From assembly GCF_019393635.1 (NCBI RefSeq), contig NC_057866.1:310001-374000 (forward strand): 64,000 bases of DNA, given 5' to 3'. Position 1 is the stretch's first letter. Every line of letters begins with the position of its first letter. Shown here in pieces: positions 1-11,400 of the stretch. The notes under the pieces were generated by a model, which was given only the letters and a program-made list of their open reading frames with translations, was not told where the DNA came from and ran no database searches. This stretch comes from Dromiciops gliroides (taxonomy: Eukaryota > Chordata > Mammalia > Microbiotheria > Microbiotheriidae). The position numbers and the translations under genes are program-made.

Positions 1-1929
1 AAGTTTGGGGCGGCGGGTGGAAGAACTATGACCCAAGGAATCGAATGTGAGAGAGAGGAAAGGATTCCTCACAGCCCCAACAAGGCCTTCCAGGGTGGAG
101 CAACAGAATCCTTTGATGGCCCCAGGCCAGGCAAGGTGGCCCTGGGAGCTTCCTGTCTAGGCCCGGGTCCAGTCCTTTTCCCTCTCCTCCTCAGCCCTCA
201 ATGACCCTCCCCCTATTTGTTTCCCTTCCTGTGGGGCTGGTGCCAGGGAGGAGCAGGGCCTTCCAGGCTGGAGGGGGAGGGGCTGGGCCTCTGCTCTGGC
301 AGGAAGCTGCTCAGGCAGGCCCCAGCTCAGTGACTACCCCTTGGTCTGGGAAGTCCCCTCCCCGGGGCCCAGTGGCTTGTACCAGCCCTGCCTGTGCCCT
401 AGAGCTCTGCTGCCATACTCTAGTCCCACCCTTCCCCCAGAGCCACCCGGGAAAGGGGTCCAGACCTGAGTCCTGCAGCCTGCCTCATTGTTCCCCCAGC
501 TCCCGGAGGCTTGGCCAGCCAAGAGGGCGGGCTGGCTGCCTCACCTGGACAGGTGCGTGTGGCAGCTCGGGCAGGTGCAGCCCCGCCCTCTCTACCTCCC
601 ATCCTCCCTCTGGCCCGGGGAGGGGGAGGGGCAGAACTGGGACTGATGAGGCCCCAGGCAGACTAACTCTAGAGGGACCTGGGCAAGTCTGGTGGAGGAG
701 GGAGGAGGGAGGGAGACCTGAGGACTTGGCTTCAGGGCTCCTAGGGCCCTTGGGGAGCAGGACCTGCCCGGGGCCCAGGCTCTAAATCTCCAAGATCCCT
801 CTGCTGGCCCCTCGTTGACACTGGGCAGGAGGGTTGGGGGGGTGGGGCAGCAGGAAATGACAAGGTTCCTAAGTATTCCCTTTCTGCCCTTTGCACTTGC
901 CCCTCCCTGACTCCCCCTACCTGGTGCTGCAGTCCCATGATCTTCCCCTTAGCACCCCAACTTCTCTGACACCACTATTAACATCTCAGTCATCCAGAAT
1001 GGACTCAGTCCTCTCCCTCAGCCCCATCTGCACCCCCATCCAATCATCTGTCAAGTCTTCTCAAATCTGCCTCAGAATTAGGGTGTCTGACCCCCATAGC
1101 CTTAGCTTTCTCTCCACCCTCATACAGGCCCTCATAAAAGACAGGTCCACACAGCCACAAAGATGAGAGTGGAGGTCGGACTCTGTCACTTCCCTTCTCA
1201 AGCTCCAGCAGCTCCCTCTGACCCCCCTGACCAAATACACCCCTCACAGTTTGGCCTTGAGAGGCCTGCTCCCAACCTCCCTGCCCAGTCCTAGCACACA
1301 GACACTGAGCCCCACCAAACCAGCCTAACAGTTCCTTCTAGAGAACAGGAATTTCCCACCACCATGTCTTTGTACTGCTCGAGCAGGCCTGGTGTGAGCA
1401 GTCTGGGGCCATGTCCACAAGAGGCAGTAGAATGTGGTCCCTTCTTAGGTCTTCCTCTTAACATTCCGGACAGTTTCATCAAGGCCCAGTTCCCCCTCAG
1501 TCACCTCGAATCATTTTGTCTTCCTTTCCTATAGATCTGTGTTTGTACACATTGCTTCCCCAGGTCAGACTAAGGCCAGCCAGGAGCTTGTGTCCCCCAT
1601 ATCTGGACTCTTGTAGTTCTGCAATCTTCCACTGGCAGCCTCCGTCTCTTATGAGATCTCTAAGCCAGAGAGCACCAGGGGCCATGGAGGCCAGCCGGGA
1701 ATCCCCTCTCCACATTTCTCAGTCTCCCCTGGAGCCCGCACTGCCTGAGGCAGCCTCTCCCAGCCAGGGACAGCCCTCATCTGGCTCTGTCTGCCCACGG
1801 CTCCAGGCTCTGCCCACTAGGGCTGGGCCCAGTGAGGCTCATCTCTCGTCCACAGGACAGACTTTTCAGCCCAGTCCTCTCTTCCCAGGCTAAATACCTC
1901 TAATTCCTTCAGCTGACTCTTCTGCTACA
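1..1929. other. Gap downstream of ANO9: no gene recognised
   Basis: GC-rich, C/T-rich on the plus strand from 600 onward. Frames here lack family resemblance. 1180-1900 has weak L2-like text. In human the gene on this side is SIGIRR (minus strand); none of its protein sequence was found, though a non-coding first exon cannot be excluded. Confidence 0.5.
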
Positions 1930-2210
1930 AACCAAAGGCCCCTTGGTGGCACCACATGCACAGAACACTGGACCTGGAGTCACAAAGATCTGGGTTCAAA
2001 ATTGATTTCATTTTCATTGATTTCAAAAATGGATTTCATCCACTGGGTGACCCTGGGCAGGTCACTTCTCTGTTTCAATTTCCCTTTCTGTAAAATGGGA
2101 ACAGTGACCATAGCACCTGCCTCCTAGCTTAGCTGTGAGGATCAGATAAGATGCTGTTTATAACTTGCTCGGTAAAGACACATCAGCATTAGCCATTGTT
2201 ATTACCTTAG
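1930..2210 (+). repeat. MIR/THER-like SINE
   Basis: CACTGGACCTGGAGTCACAA, GGGTGACCCTGGGCAGGTCA, TTCTGTAAAATGGGAACAGT in the MIR order, with an inserted A/T-rich stretch of about 35 bp. Confidence 0.75.
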
Positions 2211-2680
2211 ACTGGCTTGGGATCTGAAGCCTTTCCCACATTAGGAGTGGCTGCCAGCCTCTCCAGGCATCCACCCTGCTCGGGACTCCTTTCCAGATTC
2301 CCTGTGTAATCCTCAGTTAAAGTGTCACTTGCATAGGGCTCTCCTCATTGGTAGAGATTGAGGGGCCAAGGGCGGAGCCTGCTCTGGCTTTTGGCTCCAG
2401 GCGCTCTTCTGGTCTCAAGGTCTCCATTTTTTTTATTTTAAATAACATTTTTATTTAAAGTTTTCGGTTCCAATTTTTATCCCTCCTTCCCTCCCTTCCC
2501 TACCCCATCCCTGAGGCAGTAAGTAGACATAGGTTATATATGTGCAATTATGTGAAACATGACCATATTAGTATATTAGTCATTTTTGTTCCAGAAAACT
2601 TGGATAAAAGGGGGGAAAAAATGAAGGGAAGTGAAAAATAGCATGCTTCAGTCTATATTCCATTAATATCAGTTCTTTCT

Positions 2681-2718
2681 TTCTTTTTTTCTTCCTTCCT
2701 TCCTTTCTTCCTTCCTTC

Positions 2719-2780
<62 letters not shown>

Positions 2781-2916
2781 GGTGGGGCAATGAGGGTTAA
2801 GTGACTTGCCCAGGGTCACACAGCTAGTAAGTGTCAAGTGTCTGAGGTCAGATTTGAGCTCAGGTCTTCCTGAATCCAGGGCTGGTGCTCTATCCACTGT
2901 GCCACCTAGCTGCCCC
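2681..2916 (-). mobile_element. Marsupial CORE-SINE with expanded (AAAG)n tail
   Basis: Body at about 2781-2916 has the tRNA-like head (minus-sense GGGCAGCTAGGTGGCACAGT) and the core ending TGACCCTGGGCAAGTC. The tail at 2681-2780 has become a CTTT/CCTT microsatellite of about 100 bp. TSD AATATCAGTTCTTTCT at 2665-2680 and 2917-2932. Confidence 0.92.
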
Positions 2917-3009
2917 AATATCAGTTCTTTCTTTGGAGGTAGAAAGTATGCTTCATCATTAGTCCTCTGGGATTGTCTTGGATCATTATATTTTGAGAAT
3001 AGTTAAGTC

Positions 3010-3357
3010 AATGTAGAAATATGTTTAATGTGATGGGTACATATACAACCTATATCAGACTGCTTTCTATCTTGGGGAGGAGGGAGGGAAGGGAAGGTGG
3101 GAGAAAAAAAATTGTAACTAAAAATCCTGTGAAAACAAATGTTGAAAACTATCCTTATATGTAATTGGAAAATAATAAAATATATATAATTTTTAGTGAG
3201 GCAATTGGGGTTAAGTGACTTGCCCAGGGTCACACAGCTAGTAAGTGTTAAGTGTCTGAGGCCGGATTTGAACTCAGGTACTCCTGACTCCAGGGCCGAT
3301 GCTCTATCCACTGCGCCACCTAGCCGCCCTGATAAAATACTTTTAAAAAGAGAAAGA
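3010..3357 (+). mobile_element. L1 3'-end fragment carrying a SINE
   Basis: Plus-strand marsupial L1 3' end (ACCTATATCAGACTGCTTTC, then TTGGAAAATAATAAAATA). TSD GAATA(G/A)TTAAGTC at 2997-3009 and 3358-3370. Split by the SINE at 3190-3330, which duplicated about ATAAAATA. A closely similar copy lies at 21015-21437. Confidence 0.8.
3190..3330 (-). mobile_element. Marsupial CORE-SINE nested in an L1 end
   Basis: Full-length antisense copy: GTGAGGCAATTGGGGTTAAG through CTATCCACTGCGCCACCTAG. It sits in the A-rich end of an L1 fragment that is itself inside another L1: three insertion layers. Confidence 0.9.
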
Positions 3358-3854
3358 GAATAATTAAGTCTTTTACAATTCTTCATCAAACAATATTGCT
3401 GTCTCTGTGCACAATGTTCTCCTGGTTCTGCTCACTTCACTAAACATCAGCTCATATAAGTCTCTCCAGTCCTTTCTGAAATCATCCTGCTTGTCATTTC
3501 TTAGAGCACAATAATATTCCATCACCATCATATGCCATAGCTTGTCTAGCCATTCCCCAGTTGATGGGCACTTCTTTGATTTCCAATTCTTAGCTACCCC
3601 AAAAAGAGGTGCTAGAAATATTTTTGTACAAACAGGTCTTTTTCTCTTTTTGGGGATGTCTTTGGTGTATTGCTGGATCAAAGGGCATGCACAGTTCGAT
3701 AGCCCTTTGAGAAGGTCTCCATTTATAAAGGACTTCCAGGCTGGCCACCTCTTCATTTTTCACCTGGCTGCACTCCCTTTTCAGTTTCCTTTTGAGTGTT
3801 GTTCCCTCCCCCCCACCCCCACCCCCACCCCCGGCCACACACATACTAGATTGT

Positions 3855-4355
3855 AAGGTCCTGGAGGACAGGGACTGTCTTTTTCATATTCGTGCCCCTA
3901 GTGTTTCACAAGGCTCCAGAAGGTAATCTTTCCAAGGCCCTGACCCCACCGTTCTCCCACTCAAGAAGCCTTAGTGGCTCCCTATCACATCCAGAAGAAA
4001 CAACAACCTCCTTGGCTCCCAAGGTCATTTGTCACCTGCCTCAGCTGACCCTTCCAGCTCCATTCCCACAAGCACTTTTTCACTCACCTGCTCTTTCCCA
4101 AAATGGGTGTTTCTGAACCCTAAACCTGTCCCCACCCAGGGCACAGGCTTCCAGGTTCCATTCCAGGGATACTTGCTTTAAGGGTCCCCTCTCTTTTCTG
4201 AGAGTCCCCATCATCCCAACTTGCAGTAAGGAGGTGTTTCTATGTGCCTCTCTCCGCTAGAATATGGGCTTCCTCAGGGCAGGGATTCTATCCATTCTGT
4301 CCCTTCCCCCAGGCTCAGCACCACCCAATAGGTGTTCAATAGAAGTTTGTTAAGT
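3855..4355 (+). repeat. L2 3'-end fragments
   Basis: GATTGTAAGGTCCTGGAGGA near 3850 and GGGCTTCCTCAGGGCAGGGA near 4245 with AATAGGTGTTCAATAGAAGT are two L2-type 3' ends, sense on the plus strand. Confidence 0.65.
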
Positions 4356-4644
4356 GAGGACTGAAAGTGACTGCCCATGAACTGTGCTAAGGTAGTAGCA
4401 GGGGAAAGGTCATTGCAGAAAGGCTCCTAGCCCTCAATTAGCCTTTGATAGGAGAGTGGATGGGGACATTCTTGTAACAGTCAAGAGCTGTGAGCCTACT
4501 TTCCCCTGAACTCTGTGGACTTGTGGGAGAGGTTGACCCCAGATGGGGGAGGAGAGCAATGTTTTGTACCAACTGATCTTACCTTATCACTTTAGTACAT
4601 ACCTTTCTTTTTTTTTTCTTTTCTTTCTTTGAATTTTTTTTTGG

Positions 4645-4768
4645 GGGGGGGGCAGTGCAATGAGGGTTAAGTGACTTGCCCAGGGTCACACAGCTAGTAA
4701 GTATCAAGTGTCTGAGGTCAGATTTGAAGTCAGGTCCTTCTGAATCCAGGGCCTACCTAGCTACCCCC
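4645..4768 (-). mobile_element. Marsupial CORE-SINE, with internal deletion in its head
   Basis: Antisense copy with the core (TGACTTGCCCAGGGTCACAC). Its tRNA-like part is shortened: CAGGGCC joins directly to TACCTAGCTACC. T-rich tail at 4608-4644. Confidence 0.85.
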
Positions 4769-4937
4769 AGTAAATACCTTTCTAAAGGCTAATTAAGTCT
4801 AGCTGCCTAATTGATATTGACTGATAATCAATGAGGGAACAGGGTTCCTGAGAACCCAGAGGGGAGAAGTTGGCAACCCCCTGCTCTCCTTCTGGGTCCC
4901 ACATATCACACTTGGAACCACACTTTATAAAAATCAT

Positions 4938-4943
4938 TTTATT
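4938..4943 (-). terminator. Poly(A) signal of ANO9
   Basis: TTTATT on the plus strand reads AATAAA on the minus strand, about 510 bases past the ANO9 stop. Cleavage would fall near 4915-4925. The 3' untranslated region between 4944 and 5449 carries no recognised repeat. Confidence 0.75.
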
Positions 4944-5449
4944 GGTCACCAAGGGAATGTATAGGAGGCTTTAGGCAGCCCTGCCTTGGTGGGACACTAT
5001 TCAGTCCTTGTGGGGAAGCCAAGCTGCCTGGAGAAAGGGTGTTTGGGTCTGAAGGAGTGTGGGACTGGGTAGAAATCCCATTCAGGCGTGCCCAATCAAA
5101 TCCAAGGTCCAGCTGTCCAGGGACCAGGGTGAGGAGCTGAGGGCTTGTTCACAAAGGAAGGCTGGACAGATATACTGATGGATCACCTCTCCAATTCTGC
5201 TGCCCCATCTCCCAGTGCCCCAAGGACAGAGAGATCCCAGAAGCCCTGGAAGCTCAGAGGTCTACAGCATCTAGGCTAGACAGAGGCTCATTCAGGCAGC
5301 CTCAGGTTCTTCTAATCCTTTATCCAGTCTCCCTACACATCAGTAACCCTAGAGCTGAGGCTGTGGAGAAGAGAAAGAGAGGGAGGAGAGGGAGGAGGCA
5401 AATCAGATGGGGGACTCCCAAACTACTCTGCTTAGGTCCAGCATCTCCT

Positions 5450-8400
5450 TCAAATGAGGGAAGGAAGCCCCAGAGCTTCTGAATTGGGCACCCTTCTGCT
5501 CCCAGAGGTAGGACAAGGGCATCCCTGGGGAAGGGCCAGAGGCGGGATTGGAAGCACCCCTCCCCCTTCCACTCCCAAGGGAGGGACCAGAGTTAGGGTT
5601 GGGTGCACCTGCTCATACCACAGTTTCTGACGCAGATTCTCAAATTTTTCCTCTAGGACTTTGTTTTTCACAGACTGGGGAACGTCTGGGACAAACCAGG
5701 CAGCGATCAGCTTACCACACAATGCCACATGCTGAGGGGCGGGAGGGGCGTGTCAGGGGAGACTGAGGCCCAGCAGTGCCTCACCCTCCTAGCCTGCCCA
5801 TGGGTAGCTGGATCTTACCTCAAAGAGAATGACAAAGACCAGCCTACAGGCCAGGAGGAACCAGAACTCAGGTGAATAGTTGTAATCCACCGTGTTCCTG
5901 TAATCCCGGTACCTAGGAGTGAGAGGAGTGGCATTAAGGGACCCTGGGGGCAGAAAGGGAGGAGAGTCTAGCCAGCTCTCCTTTCCAACCAAGACTGGGC
6001 CCCATCATCCTCACCTCTTTGGCTCATCCACACCTCCTAGGCCTATCCTCACCTCCTCACATTGTTCACACCTCTTCACCTCATCCTTACTTCCTCACCC
6101 CATCCATACCTCCTTACATCTCCACAAGGATGCTCACTGTTGGCACCTACTGATTCTCCGCCCTTCCACGCCCTCCTTCCTCTAGTGAGCTTTTGGAGGA
6201 GAGCACTGAGTAGCTGGGTCCCTGACCTTGGTGATGATTCTATATGAAATTGTCCCTTTCACAACTGACATCTCTCTGGTGCCTAAGGCTCCAGAGATCT
6301 CTGCATGGGGTATAGACCACAATGAGGATGCACAAAGGCTTTACTCATAGCCACCCAACTCATGCATGGGCTGGCCTCTTGTGACTACAAGCCCGGCTCT
6401 CCCTCCCCCTTCCCTCCTGCCCCATCAGTCCCTGGGCCTACAGAAAGGAGCAAAGCTTAAAGCCGAAGGGCAGCCTGAGTACCTGCATTCAGTCACACTC
6501 TCTATTTCTTGGCTTGGAACTTGGTCCTTGTAGTCCTTGGTATGGAAAACGGAAAGGCTATGATTGACATAGCCAGTCAGACAGCTGCAAGACAGGAGGA
6601 GATGTGATTGTGCCCTGGTCTGGCCTAGGGGCACGGGGAGGGCAAATCAGGCTCTTGGACCCCCCCACACACATATACAAACTAAATCCGGGGCCCCGTC
6701 CCCTCTGCCAGGCCAGATATGGTGACATCGAGTGCCATGCTAATGAGGCATGAAGGAAGCCCTGCTAAGCAACAGAGTACCCACCAAAGGCCTAGGGCTG
6801 GGCTAGACCCAAGAACATCTGGGTTCTGTGGGGACCTGGAGCCCTGCCCTCCCAAAGTCCTGTCTCTCATCCTCTCTTGAGAAGGGCTATTAGTAAGCAA
6901 GGACCCAGAAGTCACAGGGCCAAGAGATGATCTTCATTTCCTCCTCTGAGCCCTATGAGCCCACAAGTCTATGGCCTGTGCTCCTCCTCCTCCCCTCACC
7001 ACATAGGGCCCCCAGGTCAGGAAGCAGGACCAAGGCCATGGGAGAGGTTTGGGGAGCAGAGAGGGCCTCGCTCTGCCCAGTTTCTGCTCACTCAGCTGTG
7101 CTGTTGCTTCCCCAGCTGCATGGCCCATAGTGGTACTTGTACACAAGCCGGGGAATGAATTCAGACGTGAACGCGATGACCATCCCATTGGCAATGACTG
7201 CCAGCACACCGATGGCCTCAAGCACCTGCAGCCAGGTCCCTGGAGGGTTGGGGAGGGGCAGGTTAGGGGTCAAGGGCTCCTCAGAGGAGCTGGGGGCACT
7301 CAGGGACAGGAGGTGCCAGCTAGACTGGAAGCTGAGGTTGGGGCCCAGCTGCCCAAGGTCACCCCCCACCTGAGGACAGAGTGTGAGCCTGCTCCGCCAG
7401 CATCTCCCCATCTGGACTCTCCCTGTCTCCCCCCACCCAAGGCGGTGCCCAATCGAGCTGGGAGGCAGCCACTAGTCCTAGCCAGCTGGGGCCCTCACCG
7501 ATGTCCTTTGCCTTCCGAGGCACCAGGCGTCGCTGCAGGCGCACCATCTTGATGGCATCCAGACGGATCTCGATGAGGTTGCTGAAGAGGGCCAAGAGAG
7601 GAGCCAAGGGAAAGGCAGCCACAAAGATGGTGGTGAAGCCGTACTGAATCACTAGAGACCACGAGGGACACGGGAATGCTGGTGACCTCAGACTAATCAC
7701 TGCCCTGCCACCCACCCGGTCACAACAGAGATAAGGCTGCCCCCTCCCCAAGGGCCACCTGGGGGCAGCGAGCTGGCGGGCCCAGCACAGAGGTGAGGCC
7801 ACCCCCTCCCCCTTCCCCATACCCTGACGCACTCATCTCCATGAACTCATCAAACAGGCTGAAAACATTCACTTCATTCAGGGAATAGTTTTTTAGCCAT
7901 TCTTCCAGGCTCGGATCATGCAGCCTCCTTCCCTTGGATGACTCTCTTAGCTTCCGAATGCGGTAAGTCAGCCACCTGAAGCAGGGGCAGATATTGGGGG
8001 AGACGTTCAGGAGATGGGTTGGGTAGGGCTAGATACCAGGGGCCCAGGGGAGGGGGCAGCCAGCAGAACTGGGCATTGGGGTCAGAGATGAAGGGTCAAC
8101 CCAGAAGGGTTGAGGATGAAGGGTCCGAGGAGGGGGCAGCCTGGCAGGGCAGGAGGAACACTTGGTCCTGGGCCCCAGAAGCACTTGCTCACGGGCTCAG
8201 GTACTCCACACAGTTGCTGAGGGTCTGTTTCAGGCCCATGATGATAGCCATTTGCACAAACAAGTCCATCATGCAGCCACTGGGGTGGCACTAGAAAAGG
8301 CAGAAGGAGCAGAGCTCAGCCTCTGCCTCCCGTCAGCCTCGCTCTCATTGATGCTGCAGCTGGTCCTGCTGCCCTCTCTAGCCTTCTCTGCTCCAGCTCC

Positions 8401-11400
8401 CTGACACCTGCCCGGGTCCATGAGATGCTCCCCGTTCTCCCCTCCCCCACCTGCCTGTGTCCAGGTCTGACCTCGACAGGAGCCTCACCCAGGGAGCCCT
8501 TCTTTGCTCAGAGCCCGAGGGCAGGCTCCAGGGTTTCCTCTGTCCCCTAGGGGAGGCTCCCTGGCACCACATGGACATAGTGCTAGGCACTTGGGAGTGA
8601 GGGATAGAAAGGAGGCCCCTGGAACCCCAAACTGACCTCTTCCAGCCTCCATTGACCACCAATTCGGACCTGGTTTCCTGGGTGTCCATTTATCCTGATG
8701 AAAAGAGAAGGGAATAAAGGTAGAGAGGAAGCCCCCAAGCCTCTGGAAAGCTATGGGGGTGGTGTAGGGTGGCAGAAATGGAGGACAGCAGTGGAGACCA
8801 GCAGAGGAAGGCCAGAAGGGGCAGGAGAGAGAAAGAAGTGCCCTCCCCACCGTGCCAGACCACCCACCTGTGACGGTGGGCTCCCCTGACCCTTCTGTCC
8901 TTGACCTCACCTGCCCAGGAAGAAGGCGGTATAGACAAGGGAGGAGAAATGGGCAAAGAACTGGAACGTGAAGAATTTGACAGTGAAATTGCTCTCTCGC
9001 TCTGAGAACGTCCGAGGTTTCTCTGGGAGAAGAGGTAGGAGCCCCAATGGGAGGAAGAAGAGGTTGCCTGGGCCTCTCTCAGAGAGACCACACCAAAGCA
9101 CACCCTCTGAGGAGCAGCCCAGCCCCAGGCCAGTGGGCTCGGACCCTGCTGCCCAGCCCAGGGATTCTTGTGGCCAAAGTCAGGGCTCAGAGCCCCATAA
9201 GCTCAGGGCCTCAAGTCACAGCTGGGCCCCCAGAACCCTGAGATCAGGGAGCCCCCAGATTGTATTGGCACTAGCCACATCCCTTCCCCCAGCTCCTGGA
9301 GGCTGCTTCCAACCCCCCTCACCCAGCCCCCCCTAGTACTTACCAAAGTCACAAAGTTTCAAAGCCACTCTCCTGTTCACCTGGGGGAGGGACAGGGTTC
9401 GGGCTCACCCTGGGCCACAGGGAGCCAGGTCCCCCAACTGTGCCCCCAGTCCCAAGACCAAGCAGAGCATACAGGAGGAAGGCCCCTCTTGCTGAATCCC
9501 TGGCATGGATGGGTGCAGGGGACAGGGGGAATATTTCTCCTCAGCCCTCTGTGTCTGAGATGGTCCGGGCATCCCTGGGTGGGGCCGGTCATCCCTCAGT
9601 GCTCTGTGTCTGAGATGGTCCGGGCATCCCTGGGCAGGGCCGGTCATCCCTGCCCTTCCTCCTCCCTTTCATGCATCCTCGGGGGCCCAGCTACCTTGGT
9701 CATGACCACAATGGTTATGTAATGCACCAGGGCTCCAGTAACTACCACCGCCGTGGTCAGCTGCTGCTCCAGGAAGGGCAAGGCCGAGTGACTGAACAGG
9801 AAGGTAGCCATGACCCGATAGACAACCAGGACGTGGGCCATGCCAATCAACAAGCAGATCTGGGGGCACAAGTGGCAGGATGAGTCCCCGGGGCCAGGCG
9901 GCTGGGCTGCGTGTGCCCATGCACCAAGGGGCCGGCTCAGTCCCTTCCACCATCCCCGCCCGCCCACACCCACCATGACCAGGGAGAAGATGAGGATGGC
10001 ACTGCTGTGCAGGTAGGAGTGTTGGTGTTTCTGCAGTTGGTAGGTGGGGTTGTTGATCAGCTCCAAGGCCAGCTCCTCCTGGGAACAGAGGACACCCCAC
10101 CAGCTGCAGAGCACAGTCCCTGCAGGGATGCTGCGGGCACAGGACAGACAGCTCCCTGCCAGTGCGCACCTGGTCCTCGTCCCACCCGTAGAGGTTCCAG
10201 TGAGAGGCGGTACGCGCGTGTTCCCGCTTCCAGAACTCCAGAAACACCGTGGCTATCCATGGGAGAAGAGCATGAGCAGGAGCAAAGTATGAAAGCCTAT
10301 ATCCCTTCCCCCCCATCCTCAATCTCCCACTAAAAGAGAAGCAGCGCTCACCCCAGAGCGCCATGAAGATGGCGAAGAACACCGTGCCCTCGTTGTCAAA
10401 GAGGTGTGTGAGCTGCAGAAAAGATGAGCCACTGGGGGCATGGCACAGGTGCCCACTGCCCGAGGCTGCTGGCCCCTGGGCAGAGCCCTGTCCTGCTCCT
10501 AGTCTGTTTCATTATCTATACAATGGGCACATTGGTGCCTGAAGCAGCTGGTACCTTGGCAAAGGTGCAGGTCTCTGACAGTCTCCAGTATTTGCGCTGA
10601 TGGTCTTGGAGCGGGCACATGATGGTCTCGCTGGCCTCACAGATCTCTTTGCTGGTGACAATGAGGGGGCCTTGCTGAGCCCCTGGCCCTTCCCATCTGG
10701 TTGCCCCCCCCCCAGACTCAGCGCCCCTTGTCCCACCTGATCTGGCTGGCGTCAAAGAGGGAGAAGCCACTGAGGAAGACGACAAGCCCAGCGCCAGCAG
10801 CGGGCACCAGCATTACAGTATACCAGCCCAGCCAAGCAAAGTACAAGGCCACCTTCTCCCCAAAGTAGTTTCTGTGGAGAGCAGAGCAGTGGCAGGTCTT
10901 AGGCCCAGACTCCAGAGGGAACAGTATGCAGGCATGCTCTGCAGATCTTCCCTTGTGGGGTGTGGGTGTCATGGGCTGGACACGGGTGACTTCTGGGGGT
11001 CATAGTCCCTGATCTTGCTAATGGACATACTGAAGAGGATACCCTGGGCTCCCTCAACCATGGGCCCCAAACAGATCCCTAGTGACCCCCAAACTACACC
11101 CCAACTAACCAGGGCCCCCCAAGCTAAGTCCCCTATTGATTGTGGGGTCCCTAAACCGAGCCCCTAATGAACCCCAACATGAGCCACCCAACTGACCAGA
11201 AACCCCCAAATAGAGCCCTAGTGCCCCCCAAACTGAGCCCTAACTGACCAAGGCCCCTCAAGCTAGGCTCCAAATGGACCGTGGGGTCCCCAAACTGAGC
11301 CCTCACCCCCCACAACAGCCACAGTACCTAATCTTGTCAATGGGTTGTCTGTAGAAGATGTCTCTCCAGCGGGCCCAGTTACTCTGCAGAAATTCTTCCC

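Larger units (their letters stand above)
2425..3800 (-). mobile_element. 5'-truncated L1 LINE (ORF2 C-terminus and 3' end), host of two insertions
   Basis: Minus-strand translation of 3360-3790 resembles the L1 ORF2 C-terminus (PFDPAI..., [38 protein letters not shown] in separate stretches). The T-rich end near 2425-2460 is its poly(A) tail. It is interrupted by a SINE (2681-2916) and by a plus-strand L1 3' fragment (3010-3357). Frames are broken; a fossil insertion. Confidence 0.85.

Noticed and set aside
201-785. 194-codon plus frame at the left edge
   Set aside because: Low-complexity GC-rich translation with no domain; no splice partner and no resemblance to SIGIRR.
2580-2918. Frame with a Lys-Glu-Arg repeat
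   Set aside because: Product of the (AAAG)n SINE tail and SINE body.
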